Assembly (NCBI RefSeq): GCF_016862915.1
Contig: NZ_BONW01000001.1
Location: 582,430 to 646,429, forward strand
Direction: 5' to 3'
DNA: 64,000 bases
DNA from: Plantactinospora endophytica
Lineage (GTDB): Bacteria > Actinomycetota > Actinomycetes > Mycobacteriales > Micromonosporaceae
A program made the translations under genes and the position numbers. Of this stretch, positions 1 to 8,938 are shown piece by piece; within the stretch, counting starts at the first letter, position 1, and each line of letters starts with the position of its first letter. The notes under the pieces are model-generated. The model was not told where the DNA came from, made no database searches, and saw only the letters and a list, made by a program, of their open reading frames with translations.

Positions 1-1
1 T

Positions 2-997
2 ACCTGGACGCTGCGCTGGGACCGTGGCGTTCTGTCGGTGCTCGAACCGCCGACCACCGACCCGGCGCAACTGCTGGTCAACTCGCAGGGAGTCGTCGCC
101 GGCGACGGCATCGCGGTGCGCGACGGCACGGCGGTACGCGTCTCCTGGGTCTACCGGTACGGCCGCTACGTCGACCTGACCGACTCGGCCGGGAGCTATC
201 TCGGCGACGTGCTGGACCTCAACGAACACGGTGACGTACTCGGCGGTGTCCGCACCCTCGCCCTACAGGGAAAGCCGGCCGGTACGAAGGGCGGCCCTCC
301 GGAGCCGCCGGGTGGCCAGGGCGGAACGCCGGGGGACGGGGCCGGAGCGTCGACCCCGGCGCCGGGCGGTGGACGCTCCGACGACCACACCCTCGTCCCG
401 GGGCGCCAGCCGGTGGTCTGGGCGGCGGACGCGGAGCGGAGCCCGACCAGGCTGGCCGGGGACGGCAGCGGAGAGCCGTACGTCACCGGGCTCGACGACG
501 ACGGGACGATGGTCGGGGGCACCGTGCAGTTCGGGGCCGACCGGGCGGCCCGGATGACGGTGTGGCCGCCGGACGGGAAGCGGCGGACCCTCGCACCTCC
601 GCGTGGGCACGGTGTCAACCCCGGCCACCTGTCGATCCGGCATGGCTGGGTGCTCGGCTGGTCGTATCCGCCGGCCGGCGGCGAGGAGAAGGTCGTACCG
701 ACGCGGTGGAACCTGCGTACCGGCGAGGTGGCGCCGCTGACCGGGCTGGCCTGGGTGTCGGCGATCAACCGGTACGGCTGGGTGGCCGGGTTCGTCCGGG
801 ACGCGTCCGGGGTCGAGACTCCGGCGGTGCTGGCCGGGGAGCGGACGATCGTGCTCCCGATGCCGGCCGGGGCGGTACCCGGAAAGGAGGGACCGGCGGC
901 GGTGAGCGTCAGCGACGACGGCCGGGTGGTCGGCGGCGTCGTCTCGGTCGCCCCGGACGACGCCGCCACCGCCGCCGTCCGCTGGACCTGCGAATAG
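2..997 (+). CDS. HAF-repeat-like protein, 5' end outside window
   Basis: The reading frame is open from base 2, so the true start lies upstream; an internal GTG at 38 is probably not the start. The visible 331 residues carry spaced short blocks such as DLNEHGDVLGG, SAINRYGWVAGF and SVSDDGRVVGG. This 'N-x-x-G-x-V-x-G' rhythm is typical of actinobacterial HAF-type extracellular repeat proteins, which are predicted beta-propellers. A Gly/Pro-rich low-complexity linker lies roughly 90-130 residues into the visible part. Secretion cannot be judged because the N-terminus is missing. The family has no firmly known function. It converges on the unknown gene ending at 1059, with a hairpin between them. 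Confidence 0.6.
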   Translation, partial: TWTLRWDRGVLSVLEPPTTDPAQLLVNSQGVVAGDGIAVRDGTAVRVSWVYRYGRYVDLTDSAGSYLGDVLDLNEHGDVLGGVRTLALQGKPAGTKGGPPEPPGGQGGTPGDGAGASTPAPGGGRSDDHTLVPGRQPVVWAADAERSPTRLAGDGSGEPYVTGLDDDGTMVGGTVQFGADRAARMTVWPPDGKRRTLAPPRGHGVNPGHLSIRHGWVLGWSYPPAGGEEKVVPTRWNLRTGEVAPLTGLAWVSAINRYGWVAGFVRDASGVETPAVLAGERTIVLPMPAGAVPGKEGPAAVSVSDDGRVVGGVVSVAPDDAATAAVRWTCE

Positions 998-1005
998 ACC
1001 CGACG

Positions 1006-1043
1006 GGTACGGCGGGAGCCCCGCTCCGGGCCCCCGCCGTACC
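1006..1043. terminator. bidirectional hairpin terminator
   Basis: A perfect 11-bp inverted repeat (1006-1016 with 1033-1043, arm GGTACGGCGGG) lies between convergent genes ending at 997 and 1059. There is no U-tract, as is common for actinomycete terminators. Confidence 0.6.
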
Positions 1044-1058
1044 ACCGATCGGACCAGG

Positions 1059-2570
1059 TCAGACGACCTTGATGCTGCTCTGCGCCTCCAGCGGGCAGGG
1101 CTGGTTCGGGTCGAAGGTGATCTGGATGGCGCTGGCCACCATGAACCCGCCGACGGTCTGCGCGGCGATCTCGGCCGGGGTGCCCGGCGGTACCAGGTTG
1201 ACGTCCTGGGCGAAGACGAAGACCCGCCAGATCCCGTACGGCGTCTGCTTGGCCTTCTCCAGCTCCGGCAGCGCGTTCCGCAGCGGCAGCCCGGCGGTGT
1301 ACTCGCCGTCGCCCGGGCGCGCGTCGAAGCCGACCCCGTCGTCGGTCAGCGGCACCAGGAAGTAGAGCCCCTGCGGCGCCCGGAACAGGGCGAACGCGTA
1401 CAGCTCCGGTCCCTTGTAGAGGATGCCGCCGGGCCGGGTGAAGGTGGACCGGACCCAGAGCAGATCCGGCGAGGTGACGGTGTCCGGGGTGACGACCTTG
1501 ACCTCTTCGGTGACGTGCACGTTGGTCTGCCGCTCCGACACCCCGTGCTGGTACGTCGCCCCGGTGGTGATCCGCTGGTACGACCATTCCACGTCGGTCC
1601 GGTACGCCCGCCCCGCGTGCGGCTCGTCGAGCAGCTTCCACCGCGCGTCGACCCGCTCGGCGGTGGTCAGCTCGCCGGGTGCCGGCGGGGTCGCCTCCTG
1701 CCCGCGCCAGTGCGGGTCGGCGTCGTCGGCGAGCCCGACCACCAGGGCACCGGAGGCGATCACTCCGGCCACCCCGGCGACCGTGACTCCGCCCTTGAGC
1801 CCGTCGCCCGGGGCCGGCTTGCAGCACTCGACGCCGAGCCCCGGATCGGTCTCCTCGAACTTGCCCTTGACGCCGACGTTGAAGGTGCCGCCGCCGATCG
1901 CCGCCGCGATGATCCCGACCAGGCTGGCGATGGCGAAGACGATCCAACCGAGGATCTTCCACCAGGGGTCGTCGAACGGCAGCTCGCCGTGCGTACCCGG
2001 GTACGCCGGGTTCGGCACCCAGACCATCGTGGCGCCGGTCGGCACGTACGGCCCGGTCCACGGTGGCCGTTCCTTGTCGTCGCCGGGCTTGTCACCCGGC
2101 CACCAGCCGCCCTTCGCCGGCGGGATCACGGTCGGCTTGGAGAGTTCGAGCCGGCCCTCCGGGATGGTCACCGAGTAGGTGTCGGTGTTCTGGTCGTAGC
2201 GGGTCTGCGAGACGAAGATCTGCCGGATCGACCGGGCCGAGCTGTACCCGTCGGCTCGGGCCACGAAGCTGACCAGCGGCTTGCCGGGCGAGGCGAGCTG
2301 GAAGTCGGCCGCCCAGGAGACCAGTACCGACGCCCCGGCCGGAATCCTGCCGAAGGTGTACGTCTGCCCGGTCACCACGATCCCCGGGTCGCCGACGCTC
2401 TCCAGATAGAGGGTGACGTTGGTCAGGTCGCCGCCGGAGGTGTTGGTGTAGTGGCAGGCGATCCGGAGCTTGTAGAGCGCGTTGTCGAAGATGCCGTCCG
2501 GCAGCATGGTGCTGGTCAGCGGCTCGATGGCGAACGGTCGGGTCTGCACCAGCATCGGCGTCGCGCTCAC
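1059..2570 (-). CDS. unknown protein with two central hydrophobic segments
   Basis: 503 residues, not recognised. The GTG start is chosen because it overlaps the TGA of the upstream Tat-signal gene (GTGA) and follows a GGAGGAGGAG ribosome site, so the two genes should be translationally coupled. Residues 1-145 look like a beta-rich domain with regular hydrophobic strands. Hydrophobic stretches at about 206-227 (beginning ILGWIVFAIASLVG) and 262-280 could be membrane segments or a hairpin. The C-terminal third is soluble-looking and contains WVRSTFTRPGG and YGIWRVFVFAQDV. No catalytic motif is visible. It is presumably a partner of the exported protein encoded just upstream. The 3' end converges on the HAF-like gene. 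Confidence 0.75.
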   Translation of the reverse strand: MSATPMLVQTRPFAIEPLTSTMLPDGIFDNALYKLRIACHYTNTSGGDLTNVTLYLESVGDPGIVVTGQTYTFGRIPAGASVLVSWAADFQLASPGKPLVSFVARADGYSSARSIRQIFVSQTRYDQNTDTYSVTIPEGRLELSKPTVIPPAKGGWWPGDKPGDDKERPPWTGPYVPTGATMVWVPNPAYPGTHGELPFDDPWWKILGWIVFAIASLVGIIAAAIGGGTFNVGVKGKFEETDPGLGVECCKPAPGDGLKGGVTVAGVAGVIASGALVVGLADDADPHWRGQEATPPAPGELTTAERVDARWKLLDEPHAGRAYRTDVEWSYQRITTGATYQHGVSERQTNVHVTEEVKVVTPDTVTSPDLLWVRSTFTRPGGILYKGPELYAFALFRAPQGLYFLVPLTDDGVGFDARPGDGEYTAGLPLRNALPELEKAKQTPYGIWRVFVFAQDVNLVPPGTPAEIAAQTVGGFMVASAIQITFDPNQPCPLEAQSSIKVV

Positions 2571-3610
2571 TTCTCCTCCTCCTTCCCGGCGACCACGGCG
2601 AGGGAGATGCCGCCGAGCAGCCGATCGCCGTCGCGTTCCAGTACCTCCACGAGCTGGTACTCCCCGGTGCCCAGCCCGGCGCCGCCGCGTACCGTCAGGT
2701 GCACCGGCACGCTGCGCCCGGCCGGTACCTCGACGACCAGCTCGGGGTCGCCGATCCCGTCGCCCGGGTCGGTGATCGGCTTGAGTGAGAAGCCGACCTC
2801 GACCACCGGCTTGCCGACCGGTCGCCGCTCGGCGAGGCCGAGCGTGTGCAGGGCCTCCTTGGACAGCTCGCCGCCGATCTCGGCGCTGATCCGGATCTGC
2901 TTCGGCGCCCGCTTCGCCGCGTTGACCGTCAGCGTCAGCTTGAAGTCGGACTTCCGGGCGCTGGCCAGCGTCAGGTTGCGCTGGGCCACGTTCGGGTAGC
3001 CGACCGGGTCGACGGCGTCGGGCAGGGCGGGGTCGCCGGGCAGGCTGGCGACGGCGACGAGGCACTCGTGCCCGTCGTTCACCGTGACCACGTTCCACGG
3101 CACCAGGCAGAGCACGTCCTGGGTGTCGCCCGCGTCGACGTCCGCGAACGCCGTGCCGATGAGGTTGAGGGTGCTGTAGAGCATCTGCACCGACGGGTTG
3201 CCCCAGTAGAACTTCACCTGGACGCCTACCGCGTCCTCCCGGCCGGTGTTCTGCACCCGGGCCCAGACGTAGGCGACGTCACCGGCGGCCGGGGTACCGG
3301 GTGCGCCGTTCGGGTCGGTGCCGGGCACCGCCCAGATGTCGGGGCTCAGCCACCAGTGCGGTGAGCCGTCCCGGATCAGCAGGTCCGCCCCGGTGGAGCG
3401 GAGCCGGGTTCCGGCGCCGGAGCTGGCCGACGCCGAGCCGACTCCGCCGCTGACCTGGCCGACGTCGGACGCCGGTGCGGCCTGGGCCGGAGCCGCGCCG
3501 GCCTGCCCGGGTACGCCGAGCGAGCCGAGCGCCACTGCGGCGGTGGTACCGCCGGAAATGCGGATGATGTCCCGCCGGGAAACCGGCAGGTTCTTCAGAT
3601 GGTCGGTCAT
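2567..3610 (-). CDS. Tat-signal exported protein of unknown function
   Basis: 347 residues. The N-terminus has a twin-arginine signal (SRRDIIRISGG, then a hydrophobic stretch ending near QAGAA), so export as a folded protein is predicted. The ATG at 3610 is preferred over longer options because it directly precedes this signal and a G-rich ribosome site sits upstream. After an Ala/Ser-rich linker, DSPHWWLSPDIW-like segments and VWARVQNTGREDAVG suggest Ig-like/CARDB-type beta domains, and the C-terminal part reads as a second beta domain. No enzyme motif is seen. It overlaps the following gene by 3 bp. It may be a cell-wall or secreted binding protein, but that is inference only. Confidence 0.75.
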   Translation of the reverse strand: MTDHLKNLPVSRRDIIRISGGTTAAVALGSLGVPGQAGAAPAQAAPASDVGQVSGGVGSASASSGAGTRLRSTGADLLIRDGSPHWWLSPDIWAVPGTDPNGAPGTPAAGDVAYVWARVQNTGREDAVGVQVKFYWGNPSVQMLYSTLNLIGTAFADVDAGDTQDVLCLVPWNVVTVNDGHECLVAVASLPGDPALPDAVDPVGYPNVAQRNLTLASARKSDFKLTLTVNAAKRAPKQIRISAEIGGELSKEALHTLGLAERRPVGKPVVEVGFSLKPITDPGDGIGDPELVVEVPAGRSVPVHLTVRGGAGLGTGEYQLVEVLERDGDRLLGGISLAVVAGKEEEK

Positions 3611-3676
3611 GTGGTCATTTCCCCCCTGATAGACCAGTACGCGTGGCGAGTGGTTGACCGGTTGCGCCAATTGGTC

Positions 3677-3705
3677 CCGCCGCCCTGCTGCGAACAGGGC
3701 GGCGG
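3677..3705 (-). terminator. GC-rich hairpin in the leader of the Tat-signal gene
   Basis: An 11-bp perfect stem (3677-3687/3695-3705) with a 7-nt loop lies about 67 nt before the Tat-signal gene start. It may terminate readthrough from the SGNH hydrolase gene or act as a leader hairpin. Confidence 0.4.
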
Positions 3706-3931
3706 CCATGACAAGAGTGGTCCGGAGATTGCACGTCTCGGGCGCCCGGCCGGGGGTCAGCCGGTGTCATCGTCCCATGTGGCCAGGGGATGGATGCCGA
3801 TCTGTCGGCCTAGTGACTCCGGTCGGCCGGGGCGCCGGACGAATTGTCCGACCCAATTCCGTCGATCAGGTCGGGAAGAGTGGAAAACGTCGCCGGTCGC
3901 ATTTTCCGCCACCGGTACGGGATTAGGCGCC

Positions 3932-3961
3932 GGCCCCGCCCGGCGGGTATCGGGCGGGGCC
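3932..3961 (-). terminator. hairpin terminator after SGNH hydrolase gene
   Basis: An 11-bp perfect inverted repeat (GGCCCCGCCCG with CGGGCGGGGCC, 8-nt loop) lies about 70 nt beyond the stop of the minus-strand hydrolase gene. It has no U-run. The rest of the 420-bp gap 3611-4031 holds only the leader hairpin and short repeats. Confidence 0.5.
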
Positions 3962-3992
3962 GTGCGGGTACCGCTCGGGTTCTGCGGGGATT

Positions 3993-4045
3993 GGTCAGGA
4001 ATGCGGGTACGGTCAGGAATGCGGGTACCGGTCAGGACTTGCGGG
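3993..4045. repeat. 18-bp direct repeat running into the hydrolase stop codon
   Basis: GGTCAGGAATGCGGGTAC occurs twice in perfect tandem (3993-4010, 4011-4028). A third, diverged copy from 4030 contains the TCA that is the stop codon of the minus-strand hydrolase. The repeat therefore seems to have arisen from the gene's own 3' end. Confidence 0.7.
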
Positions 4046-4856
4046 CGGCGGCGCGCAGTGCGGTTTCGACGATGCCGGCGTACCCGACGTGTCCGGCCCG
4101 GTTCGGGTGGTACGACTCGCCGATCGGGTTCGACGTGCCGTTGAGCCACTCGACGTCGTCGCAGACGGCGTGCCCGGTGAACGGCCCGCGCGCGTCGACG
4201 AAGGCGAACCCGTGCGCGGCGGCCCGGGCCGCGATGGTGGTGGCCAGCAGGTCCGCCGCGGCGTTGAGTTCGGCCTGCTCACCGGGGGAGATCCGGGCGA
4301 TGATGTTGCACTCCTCGCCGTTGAACAGGCGCGGATAGCCGACCACCGCGACCCGGGCGTTCGGGGCGAGGCTGCGGATCCGGGAGTAGAGCTGGTCCAG
4401 CCGACCCGGCAGGGTGTTCCGGATGGTGTTCTCGGCGGTGTCGATCTGGGACCAGCAGGTGGTGGGCCAGGGCAGCGCGCACTGCACGATCACCGACGAC
4501 CAGCCGATGTCGTTGCCGCCGGCCTGGACCGTGACGTAGGTGGTGGCGGAGTTGAGGCTGCCGAGTTGGTTGCTCAGCACGTTCGAGATGGTGGCTCCGG
4601 CGCAGGCCGGGAAGTTGAGCGTGGCACCGAGCCGGGCCGCGTCGAGCACCGGGTACGAGTGCCGGGAGCGCTGGCAGGAGCCGCTGTCCGAGTAGTACTC
4701 GCGGGTGCCGGTGCCGGAGGCGTACGAGTCGCCGAGCGCGGTGTAGGTGCCCGCGTCGGCGTGTGCGGGCGCGGCGGCCAGCCCGACGGTGAGGGCGGTG
4801 ACGAGCGGGACGGTGAGGGCGGCGAGCACAGGAACCAAGCGGCGGGTCAGCGACAA
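4032..4856 (-). CDS. secreted SGNH/GDSL-family lipase or esterase
   Basis: 274 residues. A Sec signal peptide (about 1-34, ending APAHADA) predicts secretion. The family blocks are present: GDSYASG with nucleophile Ser44, AGGNDIGW with Asn115 of the oxyanion hole, and ESYHPNRAGH with His250. Six cysteines (61, 85, 126, 134, 183, 232) match the three-disulfide pattern of Streptomyces SGNH lipases/esterases. The enzyme should hydrolyse ester bonds of lipids or acylated polymers outside the cell; the substrate is not predictable. The start is TTG at 4856, supported by an AGGAGG ribosome site six bases upstream. It appears monocistronic, with hairpins downstream. Confidence 0.9.
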   Translation of the reverse strand: MSLTRRLVPVLAALTVPLVTALTVGLAAAPAHADAGTYTALGDSYASGTGTREYYSDSGSCQRSRHSYPVLDAARLGATLNFPACAGATISNVLSNQLGSLNSATTYVTVQAGGNDIGWSSVIVQCALPWPTTCWSQIDTAENTIRNTLPGRLDQLYSRIRSLAPNARVAVVGYPRLFNGEECNIIARISPGEQAELNAAADLLATTIAARAAAHGFAFVDARGPFTGHAVCDDVEWLNGTSNPIGESYHPNRAGHVGYAGIVETALRAAARKS

Positions 4857-5042
4857 GGTTGGCCTCCTGACATAGGCAAAGGTAGATGCCAGGTTGGCAG
4901 ATTCCTGCGTCGCGCGGAAGTAGCTGTGTAGGTTTCTTTCTCTGCGTTCACCCCTGGTTCGCGTACCGCCGGGTTTCGCTCGGTCGGCCCGTCCGGCCCG
5001 ACCGGTGCGACGGTGCCGGACCGCTGTGCGGTGTCGGCCGGG

Positions 5043-6575
5043 TCAGCGGGCGGCGACGGCGTGGAAGCCGCCCGCCCTGGTACCGACGTAGATCCGGCCC
5101 TTCCAGACCGCCGGAGTCGACTCGATGCAGCCGCCGAGCTTGATCTTCCACAGTGGCTTCGGCGCGGCGGTGGTGTCGGCGACGTCGTACGCGTGCAGCA
5201 CGCCGTTGCAGTCCCCGATCACCAGTACGTCGTCGACCACCACCGGCGACTGCCAGGTCGGGCCGGGCAGCTCGAACCGCCACCGTACGGTCCCGTCCGC
5301 CCGGTCGACCCCGAGCACCTCGCCGCCCTGGGTGTCGAAGATGGCGATGTCCTTGTGCAACGCCGGGCTGCCCCAGATGCCGGCCGGCTTGCGGGCGTGG
5401 TCGTCCACGTGCCACACGCTCGGGTTGTCCCTGCGCTTCGGGTCGAGCTTCATCATCTGCCCGACCTGCTTCGATCGGGCCGTCCCGCGCTCGTACTCCG
5501 ACCCGACGTAGAGTGCGCCGGTCTCGTCGACCGCGATCGAGGCGTCGGTGTCGTCACCGGTCCAGAACCGGAACACCCGCTTGGGCTTGCGTCCCTGCTT
5601 CAGGCCGCTGATGTCCCAGCCCTGCACCAGCCCGCCGGAGTTGGCGAAGTAGACGACGTTGCCGACGACCGCCACCGAGTTCTCGATGGAGACCATCCGG
5701 TCGTCGACGTCGCGGAGCAGTTGCGCGTCCCAGCCGGGGGCGTTGAACACCAGTTTCGGCTTGACCGTCACCTTGCCGTCGGCGGCGTACTTCCGGTTGA
5801 GCTTGACGATGTGGAACTGGCTGTTCTCGCCGCCGAGGAAAAGGTAGTCGTCGAGGATCAGGCCGGCGCCGTCGAAGTCGTCGTTCCACAGCGTCGGCGA
5901 CACCGCCCGGGCGGACAGCTTCCACAGCTCGGTCGGCCTGCCCCGGTCGATCGCGATCACCCGGTAGAAGTTGTCCCGCGATCCGGAGTAGACCAGCGGG
6001 AACCCGTCCGGGTCGATGGTCACCGAGCCCTTGATGATGTCGCCGGTCGGGAAGTCCGGCAGGATCCGCTCGCCGCTCTCCGCGTCCAGGAAGTGGATCT
6101 TGTGGTCGTACGCCCCGAAGACCACCCAGGTCCGCCCGTCCCGCTCGAACACGGCCGGCTGGCCGGTCCAACCGGTACCGCACCAGACCCGGGTGCCCTT
6201 CTCGTCGGTCGACTTGCCGCACAGGCCACCGCTGCGCGGAAACTGCCACTTCCGGGCCGGAGTCTTCCGGGGCATCGGCCCGGTGCCGTAGTACGTCCGG
6301 GTCGGATTGCCCCGGAAGGTCAGCAGCCCCTGGACCTTGCTCCCGTACGGCTTGCCGACCAGGGCCGGATCGGACCAGCCGGTGAACGCGGCGGGCTTGG
6401 CGTCACCCGAGGCGGCCGGGGTCGGGCTGGCGCTGCCCGACCAGCTCGGCGTGACCTCGCCGGGCGGGTCGCCGCCACCGGACTCGCAGGCGGTGAGGCC
6501 GAGCACGGCCACCAGGCCGACCACGGCAAGCCGGGTCGGTGCCGAGGCACTTCCTGAACGCAGTCGTCCGGTCAC
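5043..6575 (-). CDS. PQQ-binding-like beta-propeller lipoprotein
   Basis: 510 residues. The N-terminus has a lipoprotein signal with lipobox LTAC (Cys30), so membrane anchoring outside the cell is predicted. The mature part shows repeated propeller blades with signatures such as VVFGAYDHKIHFLDAESG, LGVDRADGTVRWRFELPGP and ALYVGSEYERG, as in BamB/PQQ-quinoprotein-like folds. True cofactor-binding residues of quinoprotein dehydrogenases were not identified, so an enzymatic role is not claimed; a scaffold or binding role is as likely. It lies downstream of the deacetylase/glycosyltransferase gene on the same strand with a gap of about 130 bp. Confidence 0.85.
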   Translation of the reverse strand: MTGRLRSGSASAPTRLAVVGLVAVLGLTACESGGGDPPGEVTPSWSGSASPTPAASGDAKPAAFTGWSDPALVGKPYGSKVQGLLTFRGNPTRTYYGTGPMPRKTPARKWQFPRSGGLCGKSTDEKGTRVWCGTGWTGQPAVFERDGRTWVVFGAYDHKIHFLDAESGERILPDFPTGDIIKGSVTIDPDGFPLVYSGSRDNFYRVIAIDRGRPTELWKLSARAVSPTLWNDDFDGAGLILDDYLFLGGENSQFHIVKLNRKYAADGKVTVKPKLVFNAPGWDAQLLRDVDDRMVSIENSVAVVGNVVYFANSGGLVQGWDISGLKQGRKPKRVFRFWTGDDTDASIAVDETGALYVGSEYERGTARSKQVGQMMKLDPKRRDNPSVWHVDDHARKPAGIWGSPALHKDIAIFDTQGGEVLGVDRADGTVRWRFELPGPTWQSPVVVDDVLVIGDCNGVLHAYDVADTTAAPKPLWKIKLGGCIESTPAVWKGRIYVGTRAGGFHAVAAR

Positions 6576-6709
6576 CGCAACAGTGTGCCCACCACGGGCA
6601 ACCCCGTCAGCACCGCCATTCGGTCATTTCAATGTCGGATCGTTCCGGCATCCCAGTCTGATGATCGGTGGAGCCGGCATCCCGTGAACGGCGGAGCCCG
6701 GCCGACCCC

Positions 6710-8938
6710 TCACCGCTGCCCGGGCACCAGGTCCTGCCCGGTACGGTGCAACTTCTGCCAGCGCAGCCGCCCGCCGCTCAACGCGGTCACCACGGACTGG
6801 ATCAGCACCAGGTACATCAACTGTCGATAGCCGAACTGTTGCAGCGGCAACGCCCAGAGCGGCCGTAACCGCTCCCGGTCCAGCCGGAACGCGACGACAC
6901 CGGTCACCGCCTGCAACCCGAGCATGCCCAGCCAGGCCAGCACCGTACCCGCCTGGTCGGCGAAGAGCAGGCCGTACACCGCCATGATGTCGATGACCGG
7001 GGCGAGCAGCGGCAGGGCGATCCCGAACAGGGCCAGGAACGGCAGTCCGCGTCGACCGAACCGGCCGGACGCCCCGTGGTCGGCCAGCGCCCGCCGGTGC
7101 TTCCACATCGCCTGCATGGTGCCGTAGCTCCACCGGTAGCGCTGTTTCCACAACTGTCCCAGCGTCGCGGGCGCCTCGGTCCAGGCCCGCGCCCGCTCCT
7201 CGTAGACCACCTTCCAGCCGGCCCGGACGATCGCCATGGTGATGTCGGTGTCCTCGGCGAGCGTGTCGTCGGTCATCCCGCCCGCGCCGACCACCGCCTG
7301 CCGGCGGAACGCGCCGATCGCCCCCGGCACGGTCGGCATGCACCGCAGCGTTTCGTAGAGCCGGCGGTCCAGGTTGAAGCCGATGACGTACTCGATGTGC
7401 TGCCACCGCGCGACCAGGCTGCCCCGGTTGCCCACCTTGACGTTGCCGGCCACCGCGCCGACCCCGGGGTCGCCGAACGGTTGCACCAGCAGCCGGATCG
7501 AGTCCGGTTCGAAGACGGTGTCCCCGTCCACCATCACGATCAGTTGGTGACTGGCGAACGCGATCCCGGCGTTCAGGGCGCTCGACTTGCCGCCGTTCGG
7601 CTTCCGGACCACCCGTACGTTGGGCAGCCGGAGTTCTTCGACCAGGTCCGCCGTGCCGTCGGTGGAGCCGTCGTCGACCACGATCACCTCGATCGTCGGA
7701 TGGTCTCCGGTGGCCAGTGAACGGACCGCCGGGACGATGCCGGCCCGCTCGTTGTACGCCGGCACGATCACCGACACCGGCTCGGTCACCGGTGGCCCCC
7801 ACGCCCAGTCGGGCGAGCGCCGCCGCCGGGCGTGCCGGCCGGCGAGGACGAACAGCAGCACGGTACGCACCACCGCCAGCACTCCGACCACGACGAAGGC
7901 CACCCAGAGCAGGCTCAGGGTTCCGTCCGCGATCCGTACCGTCCAGACCAGGAAACCACCCCGCCAGCGGTCACCGGCGGAGAGCGGCTGACTCGTCGTC
8001 AACGCCGTACCCGCGCCCGCCCGGGGATCCGCCCCGCCCGGGGTGCCGGCGCCGCCCAGGGTGAGCGCCAAGCCCTCGCTGACGGTGGTGAACCGGTAGC
8101 CCCGGGCCTGCATCGCGGGGATGAACCGGCGGAGTGCGGCGACGGTCTGCGAGCGCTCACCGCCCGCGTCGTGCAGTAGTACGACCGCCCCGTCGTCCCC
8201 GGTCGGTGTCATGTTCGCCACGATCTTGTCGACCCCCGGCCGGGCCCAGTCCTGGCTGTCGGTGTCGTTGACCACGGTCAGGTAGCCCAGCCGACCGGCC
8301 TCCTGGATCAGCGGCCAGTCGTGGTCGTCGATCGCCTCCGGCTTCGACGAGTACGGGAACCGGAGCAGCGACGTGTGCACCCCGGTCGCGTAGGCGATCG
8401 CCAGTTGGGTCTGCGCGTACTGGAGGCGCCGGCTCTGCCCCGAGATGGTTCCCAGGTCGGGATGGGTGAAGGTGTGCACGCCCAACTCGTGCCCCTCGGC
8501 GACGAGCTGCCGGGTGAGCGACTGGTGGCGGGCGACCGCCGAACCGACCACGAAGAACGTCGCCGGTACGTCGTACTCGCGCAACGCGGCGACGACCTCG
8601 GGAGTCCAGCGTGGATCCGGTCCGTCGTCGAAGGTCAACGCGATCGTCTTCGGCGGAAGCCGGTACGACCCGGTGCGTTCCGGGCTGGCGTAGATGATCG
8701 GCCCGCCGCTGACGATCTCCGCCGGCACGATCGCCTGCGGCGCGTCCGTCGCCTCGTGGTCCGGCACGAACTCGGCGTTCACGAACGCCTCGAAGAGCAG
8801 GATGCCGGCAAAGGCGGCGGCCAGCAGCAGGCCCGCCGTCCAGCGCGGTCGGGGGACGACCCGCCGGTTGCGGGCGGGGCGGTGGTTGCGCGGCCGGTTC
8901 GACTCGGGCCCTGTCCCGCCGGTCACCGCAGGGGTCAT
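6710..8938 (-). CDS. polysaccharide deacetylase / GT2 glycosyltransferase fusion
   Basis: 742 residues. A basic N-terminus and one membrane segment (about 34-50) precede a NodB deacetylase domain with TFDDGPD (Asp104-Asp105) and HTFTHPD (His155, His159) metal motifs. A second membrane segment leads to a family-2 glycosyltransferase with VIVPAYNE, DDGSTDGT, VDGDTVFEPDS, EDTDI and the processive QRYRW motif, then C-terminal membrane helices. The fusion suggests coupled synthesis and N-deacetylation of a beta-linked amino-sugar polymer at the membrane. This two-domain architecture is known in actinobacteria but its product is generally undefined. The start overlaps the stop of the upstream gene by ATGA, so the two are coupled. 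Confidence 0.9.
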   Translation of the reverse strand: MTPAVTGGTGPESNRPRNHRPARNRRVVPRPRWTAGLLLAAAFAGILLFEAFVNAEFVPDHEATDAPQAIVPAEIVSGGPIIYASPERTGSYRLPPKTIALTFDDGPDPRWTPEVVAALREYDVPATFFVVGSAVARHQSLTRQLVAEGHELGVHTFTHPDLGTISGQSRRLQYAQTQLAIAYATGVHTSLLRFPYSSKPEAIDDHDWPLIQEAGRLGYLTVVNDTDSQDWARPGVDKIVANMTPTGDDGAVVLLHDAGGERSQTVAALRRFIPAMQARGYRFTTVSEGLALTLGGAGTPGGADPRAGAGTALTTSQPLSAGDRWRGGFLVWTVRIADGTLSLLWVAFVVVGVLAVVRTVLLFVLAGRHARRRRSPDWAWGPPVTEPVSVIVPAYNERAGIVPAVRSLATGDHPTIEVIVVDDGSTDGTADLVEELRLPNVRVVRKPNGGKSSALNAGIAFASHQLIVMVDGDTVFEPDSIRLLVQPFGDPGVGAVAGNVKVGNRGSLVARWQHIEYVIGFNLDRRLYETLRCMPTVPGAIGAFRRQAVVGAGGMTDDTLAEDTDITMAIVRAGWKVVYEERARAWTEAPATLGQLWKQRYRWSYGTMQAMWKHRRALADHGASGRFGRRGLPFLALFGIALPLLAPVIDIMAVYGLLFADQAGTVLAWLGMLGLQAVTGVVAFRLDRERLRPLWALPLQQFGYRQLMYLVLIQSVVTALSGGRLRWQKLHRTGQDLVPGQR

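Noticed and set aside
196..2061. 621-codon minus-strand open frame spanning the HAF-like and unknown genes
   Set aside because: Arg/Gly-rich shadow crossing a convergent junction and hairpin; no ribosome site or domain.
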